NCBI GenBank assembly: GCA_020344015.1 | Contig: CP070812.1 | Coordinates: forward strand, 3,124,015 to 3,157,597 | DNA length: 33,583 nt | Direction of reading: 5' to 3' | From: Gemmatimonadota bacterium | Lineage (GTDB): Bacteria; Gemmatimonadota; Gemmatimonadetes; Palauibacterales; KS3-K002 | Shown here: positions 17,376 to 25,001 of the stretch, piece by piece | Numbering within the stretch: the stretch's first letter is position 1 | How the letters are laid out: every line of letters starts with the position of its first letter | The notes under the pieces: generated by a model | Seen by the model: the letters and a program-made list of their open reading frames with translations, nothing else | Database searches by the model: none | Told to the model about the DNA's origin: nothing | Made by a program: the position numbers and the translations under genes

Positions 17376-18929
17376 GTGACGCGGAAAGACAGGCCGAGCG
17401 CACTGGATCGCCTCCTCCGCCTGTTCGCCGACGTGCGTGCCGGCGAAAGCGGGACCGTCCTGCTCCTCGCGCTGAACCTCTTCCTGATCCTCACGGCATA
17501 CTACTGCATCAAGCCGGTTCGCGAGGCGCTGATTGGCCAGTGGCCGGAACTGAAAGCCTACATGTCGGCCGGCATAGCGCTCCTCTTGCTAGGCGCGGTT
17601 CCGCTTTACGGGGTTTTGGCCAACCGACTGCCCAGGCGCCGACTCATCAACACGGTCACATTGTTTTTCGCCGCTTGCCTGGGAGTCTTCTTCATCGTGT
17701 TCCAGATGGGCGTGCCCGGCATAGTCCAGGGGATCGTGTTCTTCCTCTGGATCGGAATCTTCAACATGATGGTCGTCGCCCAATTGTGGTCGTTCGCCAA
17801 CGATATCTACACCCGGGATGAAGGAGAGCGGCTATTCCCGATCGTGATGTTCGGCGCGTCATTCGGCGCAATCGCTGGCAGCTTCATCTCCGGCGGGATG
17901 ATCGGGTGGGCCGGGGTCTACCCACCCATGCTGCTCGCCGCCGCGTTCCTCGTGGTCAGCCTACTCGCCACGAACTACATCGACGCCCGCGAGCGCCTGC
18001 GGAGCGAGGCAGACCTACCCGATAGCCTGACCTCCAGCGCGATGCCTGCCGCTTCCCAGGAAATCCCGCTTGACGAAGTGCGGAAAGCGCTCACCGGTGA
18101 GATCCCAGTCGAAGATGTCACGAGAACGTTGACCGGCGAGATCCCGGTCGAGGACATCCGCCGAGCTTTGGAAGAGGGCCGCGAGCCGGCTCGACCGCCG
18201 GAGGACACGCGGGCGCGGCTCGAGGAGACGGCCAAGGAGCTCGACCTGGCCGGAACCGAGAACCCGTTCACAATGGTGCTCAAGTGCCGCTACCTGCTGA
18301 TGATCGCGCTGCTCATGTTGTTCTTGAACTGGGTGAACACAACCGGTGAGTACGTCCTCACCAGCGTGGTGAGCGTCAACGCTGGGGAAGCGGTAGCCGC
18401 CGGGCAGGCTGGCGGCCTCTCGGAGAGAGAATACATCGGATCGTTCTGGGCCGGCTTCTTCGGCGTTGTGAACATGGTTGCGCTGCTCTTGCAGCTCTTT
18501 GTCGTCTCGCGGGTGATCAAGTACCTGGGCGTCGGGATCGCCATCGTAATCTTGCCGCTCATCTCGCTCGGCGCCTACGCCATGATCGCTGTCGTCCCGC
18601 TGCTCGCCGTCGTCCGCTGGGGCAAGACCGCGGAGAACGCCACGGACTACTCGCTGCAGAACACCGTGCGCAACGTCCTGTTCCTGCCCTGCACGCGCGA
18701 GCAGAAGTACAAGGCGAAGCAGGCGATTGACACGTTCTTCGTGAGGGCTGGAGACGTGCTACAGGCCGTGGTAATCTTCGTCGGGACGACGTTCCTCGCC
18801 ATGCAGGCGCGGCATTTCGCGGCGCTAAACGTTGTCCTGGTGCTCATCTGGTTGGTCCTGGCAGTGGCGATCGGACGCGAATACAGGCGGATCGTGAAGT
18901 CCGGCCGGCCGCCTTGCGTCGGACTTTGA
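17376..18929 (+). CDS. NTP/NDP exchange-type (TLC/MFS) transporter
   Basis: Integral membrane protein of 517 aa with about 12 hydrophobic segments. The N-terminal region (LLALNLFLILTAYYCIKPVR) is characteristic of the ATP:ADP antiporter-like proteins widely annotated as MFS or Npt family. Nucleotide exchange is the family association only; free-living bacteria carry members of unproven substrate. A long cytosolic loop at about 205-295, between the two halves, contains three 13-residue repeats (EIPLDEVRKALTG and variants, 229-267) and is highly charged. The start is the GTG at 17376 with AGGAG 6 nt upstream. pdxH follows after 22 nt, so the two may share a transcript. Confidence 0.82.
   Translation: MTRKDRPSALDRLLRLFADVRAGESGTVLLLALNLFLILTAYYCIKPVREALIGQWPELKAYMSAGIALLLLGAVPLYGVLANRLPRRRLINTVTLFFAACLGVFFIVFQMGVPGIVQGIVFFLWIGIFNMMVVAQLWSFANDIYTRDEGERLFPIVMFGASFGAIAGSFISGGMIGWAGVYPPMLLAAAFLVVSLLATNYIDARERLRSEADLPDSLTSSAMPAASQEIPLDEVRKALTGEIPVEDVTRTLTGEIPVEDIRRALEEGREPARPPEDTRARLEETAKELDLAGTENPFTMVLKCRYLLMIALLMLFLNWVNTTGEYVLTSVVSVNAGEAVAAGQAGGLSEREYIGSFWAGFFGVVNMVALLLQLFVVSRVIKYLGVGIAIVILPLISLGAYAMIAVVPLLAVVRWGKTAENATDYSLQNTVRNVLFLPCTREQKYKAKQAIDTFFVRAGDVLQAVVIFVGTTFLAMQARHFAALNVVLVLIWLVLAVAIGREYRRIVKSGRPPCVGL
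18060..18176 (+). repeat. three 39-nt in-frame repeats in the transporter loop
   Basis: Codons 229-267 encode EIPLDEVRKALTG, EIPVEDVTRTLTG and EIPVEDIRRALEE in tandem. The second and third units are the closest pair. The repeat lies in the predicted cytosolic loop between transporter halves. Confidence 0.85.
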
Positions 18930-18951
18930 AACCCTCACACTCATTGAAACC

Positions 18952-19626
18952 GTGAACGTCGAAAACGCAGAACCATCACTCTTAGCCCGGCTTCGATCTC
19001 TCTTCATACTGGGCCGCGGAGTTCTCAAAGGGCTCTCCGAGGAGACGGCCGGCCCGGATCCGCTCGCCCTCTTCACAGAATGGTTCGACGACGCCCAGCG
19101 ATCCGGAATATACCTGCCGGACGCCATGACATTGGCCACCGCCACGAAGGACGGCAGGCCGTCGGCGCGCTCGATGCTGCTCAAGGGCTTCGACGAGCGA
19201 GGGTTCCGCTTCTTCACCAACTACGAGAGCCGCAAGGCAGATGACCTCACGGACAATCCCCGAGCGGCCCTGGTCTTCCACTGGCCGCGCCTGCAACGCC
19301 AGGTACGTATAGAGGGACTAGTAGAGAAGCTCCCGGAGCAGGAATCACGCGAGTACTTCGCCACACGGCCGCGTGGCAGCCAGCTGGGCGCCTGGGCCTC
19401 CGATCAGAGCACCCCGATCGACGACCGTCGCCACCTTGAAGAGTCGTTCCGAGAGCACGAGGCGCGTTTCAAGCGGACCGACGTGCCGTTGCCGCCGTTT
19501 TGGGGTGGCTACAGGGTAATCCCCGAGGCCATAGAGTTCTGGCAAGGCCGCGCGAACCGGCTTCACGATCGCTTGCGTTACACGCTGGGAGACGACGGCT
19601 GGACGGTGGCCCGGCTCTCCCCGTAG
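18952..19626 (+). CDS. pdxH: pyridoxamine 5'-phosphate oxidase
   Basis: FMN-dependent oxidase (224 aa) that makes pyridoxal 5'-phosphate from pyridoxamine- or pyridoxine-phosphate in the cytosol. Signatures cover the whole protein: RSMLLKGFDERGFRFFTNYE (FMN/substrate), RQVRIEG, RGSQLGAWAS and the C-terminal block from WGGYRVIPEAIEFWQGR to NRLHDR, with the substrate-contact R-x-HDR. The start is uncertain. The GTG at 18952 gives a typical length but has no convincing ribosome-binding site; translation may be coupled to the transporter ending 22 nt before. PLP made here would serve enzymes such as the PLP protein encoded at 15174-16652. The last 49 nt overlap the end of the convergent dedA-like gene. 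Confidence 0.93.
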   Translation: MNVENAEPSLLARLRSLFILGRGVLKGLSEETAGPDPLALFTEWFDDAQRSGIYLPDAMTLATATKDGRPSARSMLLKGFDERGFRFFTNYESRKADDLTDNPRAALVFHWPRLQRQVRIEGLVEKLPEQESREYFATRPRGSQLGAWASDQSTPIDDRRHLEESFREHEARFKRTDVPLPPFWGGYRVIPEAIEFWQGRANRLHDRLRYTLGDDGWTVARLSP

Positions 19627-20261
19627 GCCCCCTCAGCTTCCGCAGCACGCTCCGCCTCGTGGTGGGGACGGTGCATCCGCACCTTCAGGAACCTCCAGAC
19701 GCCGGCACTGGTGATCAGTCCGGCGGCTCCCACCACGATCAACAGCGTGAAATCGCTCGCCCATTCGATGACTCGCTCGACTTGAGCGGAGAAGATCCAG
19801 CCCGCAGTGGTGTACGCCGCGGCCCACAGAACGAGCGCTATCCCATCGAATACGATGAACTTGCGTAGGCCGATACCTGCGAAGCCCGACGCCGCCGCGG
19901 CGAGGTTGGCCGTGCCCGGCAAGAACTTGGACGGCAGCAGGTAACGCGGGCCGACAGACAGCAGTCGCTTCTCGACAACCGTGACACAGGCCATCGGATT
20001 GGTCGCCAGGCCACAGACCGCTTCCACCAACCCCCTGCCCCGCACTCGGGCCGCCGCGTACCAGATCACGTCGCTCGCGAGACCGCCCAGCGCAGCCGCG
20101 ACGATGATCCCCGGCAGCGGAAGACTGCCTATCGACGCCAGGGCGCCGGCGACGACGAGAATCGGCACGCTGGCGATCGGAGCCCCGATATACTCGAGGA
20201 ACCCCACTGCGAAGATCAGCGCGTACCCGTAGCGCTCGAGGAGTACGGCGAGTTGCTCCAT
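19578..20261 (-). CDS. DedA/SNARE-associated family membrane protein
   Basis: Inner-membrane protein (227 aa) of the DedA superfamily, implicated in lipid-carrier or phospholipid translocation and membrane homeostasis. It shows the hydrophobic re-entrant N-terminal region (FLEYIGAPIASVPILVVAGALA), GGLASDVIWYAAARVRG, and the amphipathic segment with RYLLPSKFLPGTANLAAAASG, followed by two more TM segments. The usual acidic residue near the first loop is E23. The C-terminal 40 residues are hydrophilic and His-rich. The ATG at 20261 follows AAGGAT at 7 nt. It lies downstream of isocitrate dehydrogenase, past a terminator, so it likely has its own promoter. Its 3' end overlaps pdxH on the opposite strand. 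Confidence 0.88.
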   Translation of the reverse strand: MEQLAVLLERYGYALIFAVGFLEYIGAPIASVPILVVAGALASIGSLPLPGIIVAAALGGLASDVIWYAAARVRGRGLVEAVCGLATNPMACVTVVEKRLLSVGPRYLLPSKFLPGTANLAAAASGFAGIGLRKFIVFDGIALVLWAAAYTTAGWIFSAQVERVIEWASDFTLLIVVGAAGLITSAGVWRFLKVRMHRPHHEAERAAEAEGAYGESRATVQPSSPSV

Positions 20262-20362
20262 TCAGGTATCCTTGGCTTGGTTGCGATGCTCGTTTCTGCC
20301 GGATGAACGCCGTGCCTGCGGGCCGTGTTCCTGGGGTATTCTAGCGAAGTTCCCCGTTCAGA

Positions 20363-20400
20363 GGAAAAACGACCGGGCCGGCCACAGGCGGCCGACCCGG
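20363..20400 (-). terminator. intrinsic terminator of isocitrate dehydrogenase
   Basis: Reading leftward, an 11-bp GC-rich stem (20390-20400 with 20373-20383, one wobble, 6-nt loop) is followed within 3 nt by TTTTT (20369-20365). It sits 34 nt after the icd stop codon, the classical arrangement for a Rho-independent terminator. Confidence 0.85.
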
Positions 20401-20433
20401 CTACACACATACGCTGTCAACGAAGACTACCGA

Positions 20434-21774
20434 CTACATCCGCGAAATGATCGCCTCGCCGAACCCGGAGCAAGAAACCTCGTTCACGTCCTCCCGACCC
20501 TCGCGCTTCATCAACCTGGCCAGGTCGTAGGTCACGTGCCCGTCTTTGATGGCCTGCTCCATGCCGCTGATGATCATTTCGGCCGCTTCGTTCCAACCCA
20601 TGTGGTTGAGCATCATCACCGCCGACAGGATGAGCGAACCCGGATTCACCTTGTCCTGGCCCGTATACTTCGGCGCCGTGCCGTGCGTGGCCTCGAACAG
20701 CGCCACCTCGTCCGACATGTTGGCGCCCGGGCCGAGCCCGAGGCCGCCGACCAGCGCGATCGCCGCGTCGGATAGATAGTCGCCGTTCAGGTTGGGCAGC
20801 GCGAAGACCGAGTACTCATCGGGCCGCGTCTGGATCTGCTGGAAGATCGAATCGGCGATCCGGTCCTTCATCAGGATTTTGCCTTTCGGCATCTTGCCGT
20901 CCAGCTCGTCCCACAGCCGCTTCTCGCTGATCGTGATATCGCCGAACTCCTTCTCCGCCAGCTCGTATCCCCACTTGGCGAACGAGCCCTCGGTGAACTT
21001 CATGATGTTGCCTTTGTGGACCAGCGTCACAGAGGGAAGGCCCTGGGCCTGTGCCCACTGCAGCGCCTTGCGCACGATCCGCTCGGTGCCGAACACCGAG
21101 ATCGGCTTGATGCCGATACCAGAATCGGCCCGGATCTCGCGGCCCGTCTTATCCTTGATGAGCCCGATGATCGCCCGCGCCATCTCGCTGCCGTTCTCGT
21201 AGTCGTAGCCGGCGTAGACGTCCTCGGTGTTCTCTCTGAAGATCACGAAGTTCACCTTATCGGCGTACTTGTTGGGCGCCGGTACCCCCTCGAAGTAGCG
21301 AACCGGCCGCACGCAGGCGAAGAGGTCGAGGTGCTGTCGGAAGCGGACGTTGATCGAGCGGAAACGCTCGGTAACGCCGTCATCCTTGCCGCAAGCTTCG
21401 CACTTCCCGGGCTTGTACTGCTGGTGGGCGCAGTGCAGGCAGACGTGCGTCTCCTCGCCGATCGGTGTGGTGAAAGGTCCCTTGATGGCGATCCTCAAGT
21501 AGCGAATCGCCTCAACCGTCTCGTCCGGGAACTCGCTGCCATAGTGATGGAGCCCTTCCAACCCGGCGTAGAGCGGGCACCAGGAGATGGCTCGCTCGCG
21601 CGTGTAGGCCTTCTCCACCGCCGTGTCCACGACATTCCGCATCACCGGCGATATGTCCAGGCCAATCCCATCACCGCGCATCACGCCGATCACCGGGTGA
21701 TCGCCGATGATGAGCTCGCCGTCCTTATAGCCGATGAGGTCACCTTCAGGGATCTTGACTTCCTTGAAGTCCAT
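20434..21774 (-). CDS. icd: isocitrate dehydrogenase with a four-Cys insertion
   Basis: Cytosolic TCA-cycle enzyme (446 aa) converting isocitrate to 2-oxoglutarate and CO2. It aligns by eye with E. coli-type Icd over its length: RGDGIGLDISPVM, KGPFTTPIG, RSINVRFRQ, CVRPVRYFEGVPAP, FRENTEDVYAG, LVHKGNIMKFTEG, LNGDYLSDA, ATHGTAPKYTGQDKVNPGS. Substrate residues S140, N142 and R146 match E. coli S113, N115 and R119. About 31 extra residues lie between TTPIG and RSINV. They contain C112-x2-C115-x9-C125-x2-C128, a zinc-ribbon or rubredoxin-like knuckle, just before the active-site serine loop that is phosphorylated in E. coli. NADP versus NAD use is not decided by sight. The ATG at 21774 has GGAAGGG upstream. 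Confidence 0.95.
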   Translation of the reverse strand: MDFKEVKIPEGDLIGYKDGELIIGDHPVIGVMRGDGIGLDISPVMRNVVDTAVEKAYTRERAISWCPLYAGLEGLHHYGSEFPDETVEAIRYLRIAIKGPFTTPIGEETHVCLHCAHQQYKPGKCEACGKDDGVTERFRSINVRFRQHLDLFACVRPVRYFEGVPAPNKYADKVNFVIFRENTEDVYAGYDYENGSEMARAIIGLIKDKTGREIRADSGIGIKPISVFGTERIVRKALQWAQAQGLPSVTLVHKGNIMKFTEGSFAKWGYELAEKEFGDITISEKRLWDELDGKMPKGKILMKDRIADSIFQQIQTRPDEYSVFALPNLNGDYLSDAAIALVGGLGLGPGANMSDEVALFEATHGTAPKYTGQDKVNPGSLILSAVMMLNHMGWNEAAEMIISGMEQAIKDGHVTYDLARLMKREGREDVNEVSCSGFGEAIISRM

Positions 21775-21847
21775 CGTGCCCTTCCTTTAGTGACGTAGCG
21801 GTCGGGGCAGGATCGCGCCGCACAAAATGGCAAGAGGTGTACCGCTA

Positions 21848-21890
21848 TGCCCGGGGAGGGATTCGAACCCTCAAGAGCCGAAACTCACTG
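21848..21890 (-). pseudogene. 3' fragment of a Leu-type tRNA (copy 1), putative att remnant
   Basis: Read leftward, this gives the 3' side of an anticodon stem, a long variable arm (GAG/CTC stem), an intact T-arm (GAGGG, TTCGAAT, CCCTC) and the 3' acceptor strand CCCGGGC plus discriminator A. The 5' half is absent. The last 36 nt (21847-21882) are identical to 24250-24285 in the same orientation. Tyrosine-recombinase elements commonly target such 3' tRNA halves, leaving copies of this kind. Confidence 0.7.
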
Positions 21891-22097
21891 ACAATACCCA
21901 ATGCCCGGGGTACCGCCGGAAGATACCCCACAAATACCGGCTTTTCTAGACCCCCCACCCCGATTTTGGCAATAGAGACAGGGCTCAGAGTCCCCATCGG
22001 CCGCGACCACCTGGTTTACTGCGCCTCTCCAGGCGTCCCAAGAAGAGCCGCCGCCAGGGTGCATCCTGGTTCTCGTCCCTTCCGCCAGTACTGTTTA
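21891..22097. other. non-coding tail of the 323-nt gap before icd
   Basis: No gene is supported. A further TGCCCGGGG occurs at 21902-21910, matching the acceptor end of the tRNA fragment and possibly a second, shorter scar. The remainder shows nothing I recognise. Confidence 0.5.
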
Positions 22098-23963
22098 CTA
22101 CTTGTGGATTGTTATGTTACCGCCGCCAATCGACTGGTCCATGCCATTGTCGTAGGTCACGGTCTCAACGCCTTCCTCATCCTCCTCCCAAATCTTGATT
22201 CGGAAGGTGTCCGGGTCGTCACCGCCAGCCCACAGCATGAACTTGTATTCACCAGTGCCATTGATCGTGCCCGACCCTTGGAACCGCACGTAATTGCCGC
22301 CGGTAACAATCAGCCAGTCGTAGCTGGTGCTGTGGAAATTCAGGTTGGCCACGCGCAACTGGAACTCCGTCTGGCCAGTCGGCACGTCGGCGCCCCTCTT
22401 GTACTTGGCGACGAAACCGAAATTCGCCCTGCCCGTGAGCGAGGGGTCAGGCTTGTACGCTCCCGCCGGCGAGTGGATCCAGCCGCCACCGGTGACGAAC
22501 CCGGCGATCGGGTCATACACGACCGCGGATTCGAATACCTGCGTATCTGAGTCGCCGTCGTCGTCAGTCACCCTTAGCTCTATCGTATACAGGCCAACCT
22601 CGGCGTAGGTGTGGCTGGCAGGGGTGGGGCTCGTCGCCGGGTCGGGCCCATCAGACGTACCATCACCCCAGTTCCACACAGCCGTATGGGTGTCTGCCGT
22701 GCCTGGATCCGTGAATTCGGCTGACGCGTCGATCGGTGTACCCAGCGGGACTACGCTGACCGGCACAGTGATATCGACCACCGTCGGGGCGACGTTGGTG
22801 ACTGTCAGTGCGAAGTTGACCTGCGCAGTACCGCCTGTCCCGTCATCAGCGTTGATGAAGACCGTCTGACTTTCGTCGGGCCCATCTGTGGTCTGGAATT
22901 CCCAGGACCACGTGCCGTCGCCATTGTCGCTGACCACACCGATCGAGGCAGTGAGGATTACAGGGTCATTATCGGGGTCGCTCACCGTCCCACCGTTGAT
23001 AGCCGTCTGCGCTTCATACACGCTTACTAGGGCGCTCTCCACGCTCAGCTCGGGCGGGCAAACCTCAAACTCGACTGGATTGCCAAGTAAGACCCCATTG
23101 TTCTCGAATGTCGCCCCACAAGCGTTGTAGATGGTCCCGTTGTTCGTCAGCTGAGCGCCGACTTCTATTGTGAAGGTGCCGCTGTTGTTGATCGTGCCGT
23201 CGTTCGTCAGCTCGATAGTCTCTCCGATGCTGAACGTGCCACCGTTGTTGATGACACCAGAGTTCTGGGTACCACTGGCGACGATGACGATGTAGCCCGC
23301 GGCATCGTTGTTGATGACGCCGGCACCGGCGTTGGTCAACCGATTGTCTGACCCTGTGCCGATGCGTAGCAACCCGCCATTGTCATTGATCGTGCCCTCG
23401 TTGAGGACCTCGCCCACCGCAGCATCCTCGCTCTCGAACCGCCCCGCGTTGTCGATCACCCCGCTATTACCGATCACACACGTGGCGCACCCCGCGCCGT
23501 TCAGTAGCTCGGCACCGGCGTGATTGACGATGTGCCCCTCCGAACCGTTCACGATCGTGCTGCCGGTCGACCCAGTGGCGTTCTGAATCGTCGCGCCATC
23601 AAAGTTCTCGACAAACCCGTCGTTGGTGAACGTGGCCGCATCCGCCACATCGACGCTGCCGCTGTTCGAAATCGTACCGCCGTTGGTCAGATAGCCCGCG
23701 ACTACGACCCTGATGCCCGCGGCGATCGTAATCGTAACGCCCGATGGGATGTCGAGCGCACTGATAGTGCACGTGCCGCTAGACCAGGCGCCGCCGACTG
23801 CCAGACATCCCGTCTCACCGTCGATCACCGTCGAGCTGATCTCCACTACCCCGTCGCCAGATAGGGTCAACGAAGAGCCATGTGTCTCGTCTAGATCCGT
23901 GGGTCGATCCTCACAACCAGCAGCGACTAGCACTGCGAATGCAACGACGGCAATACGCTTCAT
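22098..23963 (-). CDS. PKD-domain lipoprotein with post-COAP-like C-terminus
   Basis: Predicted surface lipoprotein (621 aa). A short signal peptide ends in VAAGC, with C17 as the lipidated residue. Residues 85-295 hold many imperfect repeats of the form NxGTIxNxG (LTNGGTISNSG, LTNDGTINNSG, LTNNGTIYN), suggesting a right-handed beta-helix. An Ig/cadherin-like region follows at about 305-390. Then comes a PKD domain (392-483, WNWGDGT and HTYAEVGLYTIELRVTDDDG). The C-terminal block is TGGGWI, NFGFVAKYK, QTEFQLRVANLNFHSTSYDW and GSGTINGTGEY, seen in the post-COAP type. Binding or adhesion is plausible; no catalytic motif is evident. The ATG at 23963 follows GGAGG at 6 nt. It lies between the two directly repeated Leu-type tRNA fragments, like cargo. 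Confidence 0.85.
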   Translation of the reverse strand: MKRIAVVAFAVLVAAGCEDRPTDLDETHGSSLTLSGDGVVEISSTVIDGETGCLAVGGAWSSGTCTISALDIPSGVTITIAAGIRVVVAGYLTNGGTISNSGSVDVADAATFTNDGFVENFDGATIQNATGSTGSTIVNGSEGHIVNHAGAELLNGAGCATCVIGNSGVIDNAGRFESEDAAVGEVLNEGTINDNGGLLRIGTGSDNRLTNAGAGVINNDAAGYIVIVASGTQNSGVINNGGTFSIGETIELTNDGTINNSGTFTIEVGAQLTNNGTIYNACGATFENNGVLLGNPVEFEVCPPELSVESALVSVYEAQTAINGGTVSDPDNDPVILTASIGVVSDNGDGTWSWEFQTTDGPDESQTVFINADDGTGGTAQVNFALTVTNVAPTVVDITVPVSVVPLGTPIDASAEFTDPGTADTHTAVWNWGDGTSDGPDPATSPTPASHTYAEVGLYTIELRVTDDDGDSDTQVFESAVVYDPIAGFVTGGGWIHSPAGAYKPDPSLTGRANFGFVAKYKRGADVPTGQTEFQLRVANLNFHSTSYDWLIVTGGNYVRFQGSGTINGTGEYKFMLWAGGDDPDTFRIKIWEEDEEGVETVTYDNGMDQSIGGGNITIHK

Positions 23964-24249
23964 GGCTAACCTCCGAATAAGTAACGGTCGGCGACGACCG
24001 CGATCTTCCCCGGCGAGATGTTGGAGCGCCTGAAATGTTGAGATAGAGCGGAAACCTACAGCGTCCGATGGCTAGTAGGCAAGCCACGCGCACGGAAGGG
24101 TATCTGAAGTGCCGCCACGGTTGGGGTGTCCCAGTGCTGCAGGACTACTGCACTTGCCCGCCAGGCTTTCCCCGCCCGCCGGACAATGCAGCCCGCCGCG
24201 GTCATTAGGCGGCCCACTCGGACAAAGGGGAAAGCGTTGCGATTCCTGG
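23964..24249. other. non-coding region upstream of the lipoprotein gene
   Basis: About 286 nt between the lipoprotein start and the second Leu-type tRNA fragment. It must contain the lipoprotein promoter, but I see no convincing -35/-10 pair and no coding potential beyond short out-of-context frames. Confidence 0.5.
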
Positions 24250-24250
24250 A

Positions 24251-24308
24251 TGCCCGGGGAGGGATTCGAACCCTCAAGAGCCGAAGCCCAACGGATTTTG
24301 AGATCAGT
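24251..24308 (-). pseudogene. 3' half of a Leu-type tRNA (copy 2), putative att remnant
   Basis: Read leftward, the fragment starts in the anticodon region (CTCAAAA, suggesting anticodon CAA, Leu). It continues through a long variable arm with a TTCG loop, an intact T-arm and acceptor strand CCCGGGC-A, with no encoded CCA. The sequence on the 5' side (24309-24345) lacks a D-loop GG and D-arm, and the anticodon stem halves pair poorly, so this is not a working tRNA gene. It shares 36 identical nt with 21847-21882. Confidence 0.7.
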
Positions 24309-24507
24309 GCGTGGGCCGAAAAACCGCTTATTTGCCGGGCTTTTTTTCTTCTCGGATCCCAAAAAACTCTAAGTTCTGTCCCCGGTTTGTCCCCGCCTTC
24401 TTTTCACGGTTCGTTATAATAGAATATATGAGACATAGAACGAGAATTGCACCAGGGTACCGTGTGGAACAGCTGTGAATCCACACACACAATCCACTCA
24501 CATGCAA

Positions 24508-24549
24508 TGACCGGGGTGGGATCGAACCCACGACCAGCGGATTAAGAGT
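24508..24549 (-). pseudogene. 3' half of a Lys-type tRNA, degenerate, putative att remnant
   Basis: Read leftward, the fragment begins at an anticodon loop CTCTTAA (anticodon CTT, Lys), then TCCGCTGGTC, GTGGG, TTCGAT, CCCAC and acceptor strand CCCGGTC-A. The T-loop is one base short (6 nt), and no 5' half is present upstream, where the DNA is AT-rich. It lies about 145 nt from the integrase relic, consistent with an element that used a tRNA-Lys anticodon loop. Confidence 0.65.
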
Positions 24550-24693
24550 TATATTGTGTTGTTTGTAGCTGATTGCGTGCCACTCGATATCTTGCAGCCA
24601 TGCGGGCTGCCACGTCGAGCTCCTGTCGTCCTGATGCGGCGGATTGCGCCTGTCTTTACCCGTTTGTGCCCAAGGTTGTGCCCAAGCCACCAT

Positions 24694-24840
24694 TCCACAC
24701 TACGGGTAGCCGAGGCCGGCGGTTGGTGCGACACAGCGACCCTGCTCAAGTCGTACCAGCAGAGCGACGAGTCGACGCTGACGCAGGGGGTGTTGGCAGC
24801 GCCGAAGCTCACAGGCAAGGGCCCTGACGTGCCTTTCAAC
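24694..24840 (+). pseudogene. tyrosine recombinase (integrase) C-terminal relic
   Basis: The frame encodes LRVAEAGGWCDTATLLKSYQ followed by QSDESTL and a GVLAAPKL tail. This matches the end of phage-type tyrosine integrases: the AGGW segment, then the catalytic tyrosine (codon 24754-24756) and the usual tail. The upstream catalytic R..H-x-x-R region is absent, and the reading frame on both sides shows no integrase similarity. It is therefore a truncated remnant. The catalytic domain would have lain to the left, where the Lys-type tRNA fragment now sits 145 nt away. Confidence 0.65.
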
Positions 24841-24934
24841 AGCCTTGAATGCATCAATCAATCCTTTTGCGTCCGTCTCGCGCGGTTAGCGTGGGACTGC
24901 AGCAGCAGACGAGTTGCCGCTTGGGATCGGGGGT

Positions 24935-24955
24935 CAGAAACCCTCAGCGTTTCTG
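24935..24955. terminator. 7-bp hairpin downstream of the redox operon
   Basis: CAGAAAC (24935-24941) and GTTTCTG (24949-24955) form a perfect stem with a 7-nt loop, about 47 nt past the stop of the glutamate-synthase-like gene that reads toward it. There is no T-tract on that strand, so terminator function is only possible. The rest of 24841-25001 shows no gene. Confidence 0.3.
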
Positions 24956-25001
24956 GCGTGACACCCGCCCAGTCTTCATCTCGGTAGACTGTTCTCAGCT
25001 C

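Larger units (their letters stand above)
21847..24840. mobile_element. degraded integrative-element scar with tRNA-derived ends
   Basis: Within 3 kb there are three 3' tRNA halves in the same orientation, a 36-nt direct repeat (21847-21882 and 24250-24285) bracketing the lipoprotein gene, and an integrase C-terminal relic. The stretch at 24310-24507 is AT-rich, with a T7 run (24341-24347) and a perfect TATAAT (24415-24420) but no paired -35 box. Together these indicate repeated integration and decay at tRNA-derived att sites. The exact limits are inferred. Confidence 0.5.

Noticed and set aside
24251..24345. A complete tRNA-Leu using GCCCGGC (24334-24340, minus strand) as 5' acceptor strand
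   Set aside because: The D-arm region lacks the conserved GG and proper stem, the anticodon stem pairs poorly and the seventh acceptor pair mismatches, so only the 3' half is credible.
24109..24419. Plus-strand ORFs whose peptides contain GGIRTLKSR or GEGFEPSRAE (also 21837-21900)
   Set aside because: These are translations across the tRNA-Leu 3' fragments, a familiar annotation artefact; no start signal or protein family supports them.
24556..24987. A 143-aa ORF as an intact gene
   Set aside because: Only the middle resembles an integrase C-terminus; both ends are unrelated read-through, so it is called a relic.
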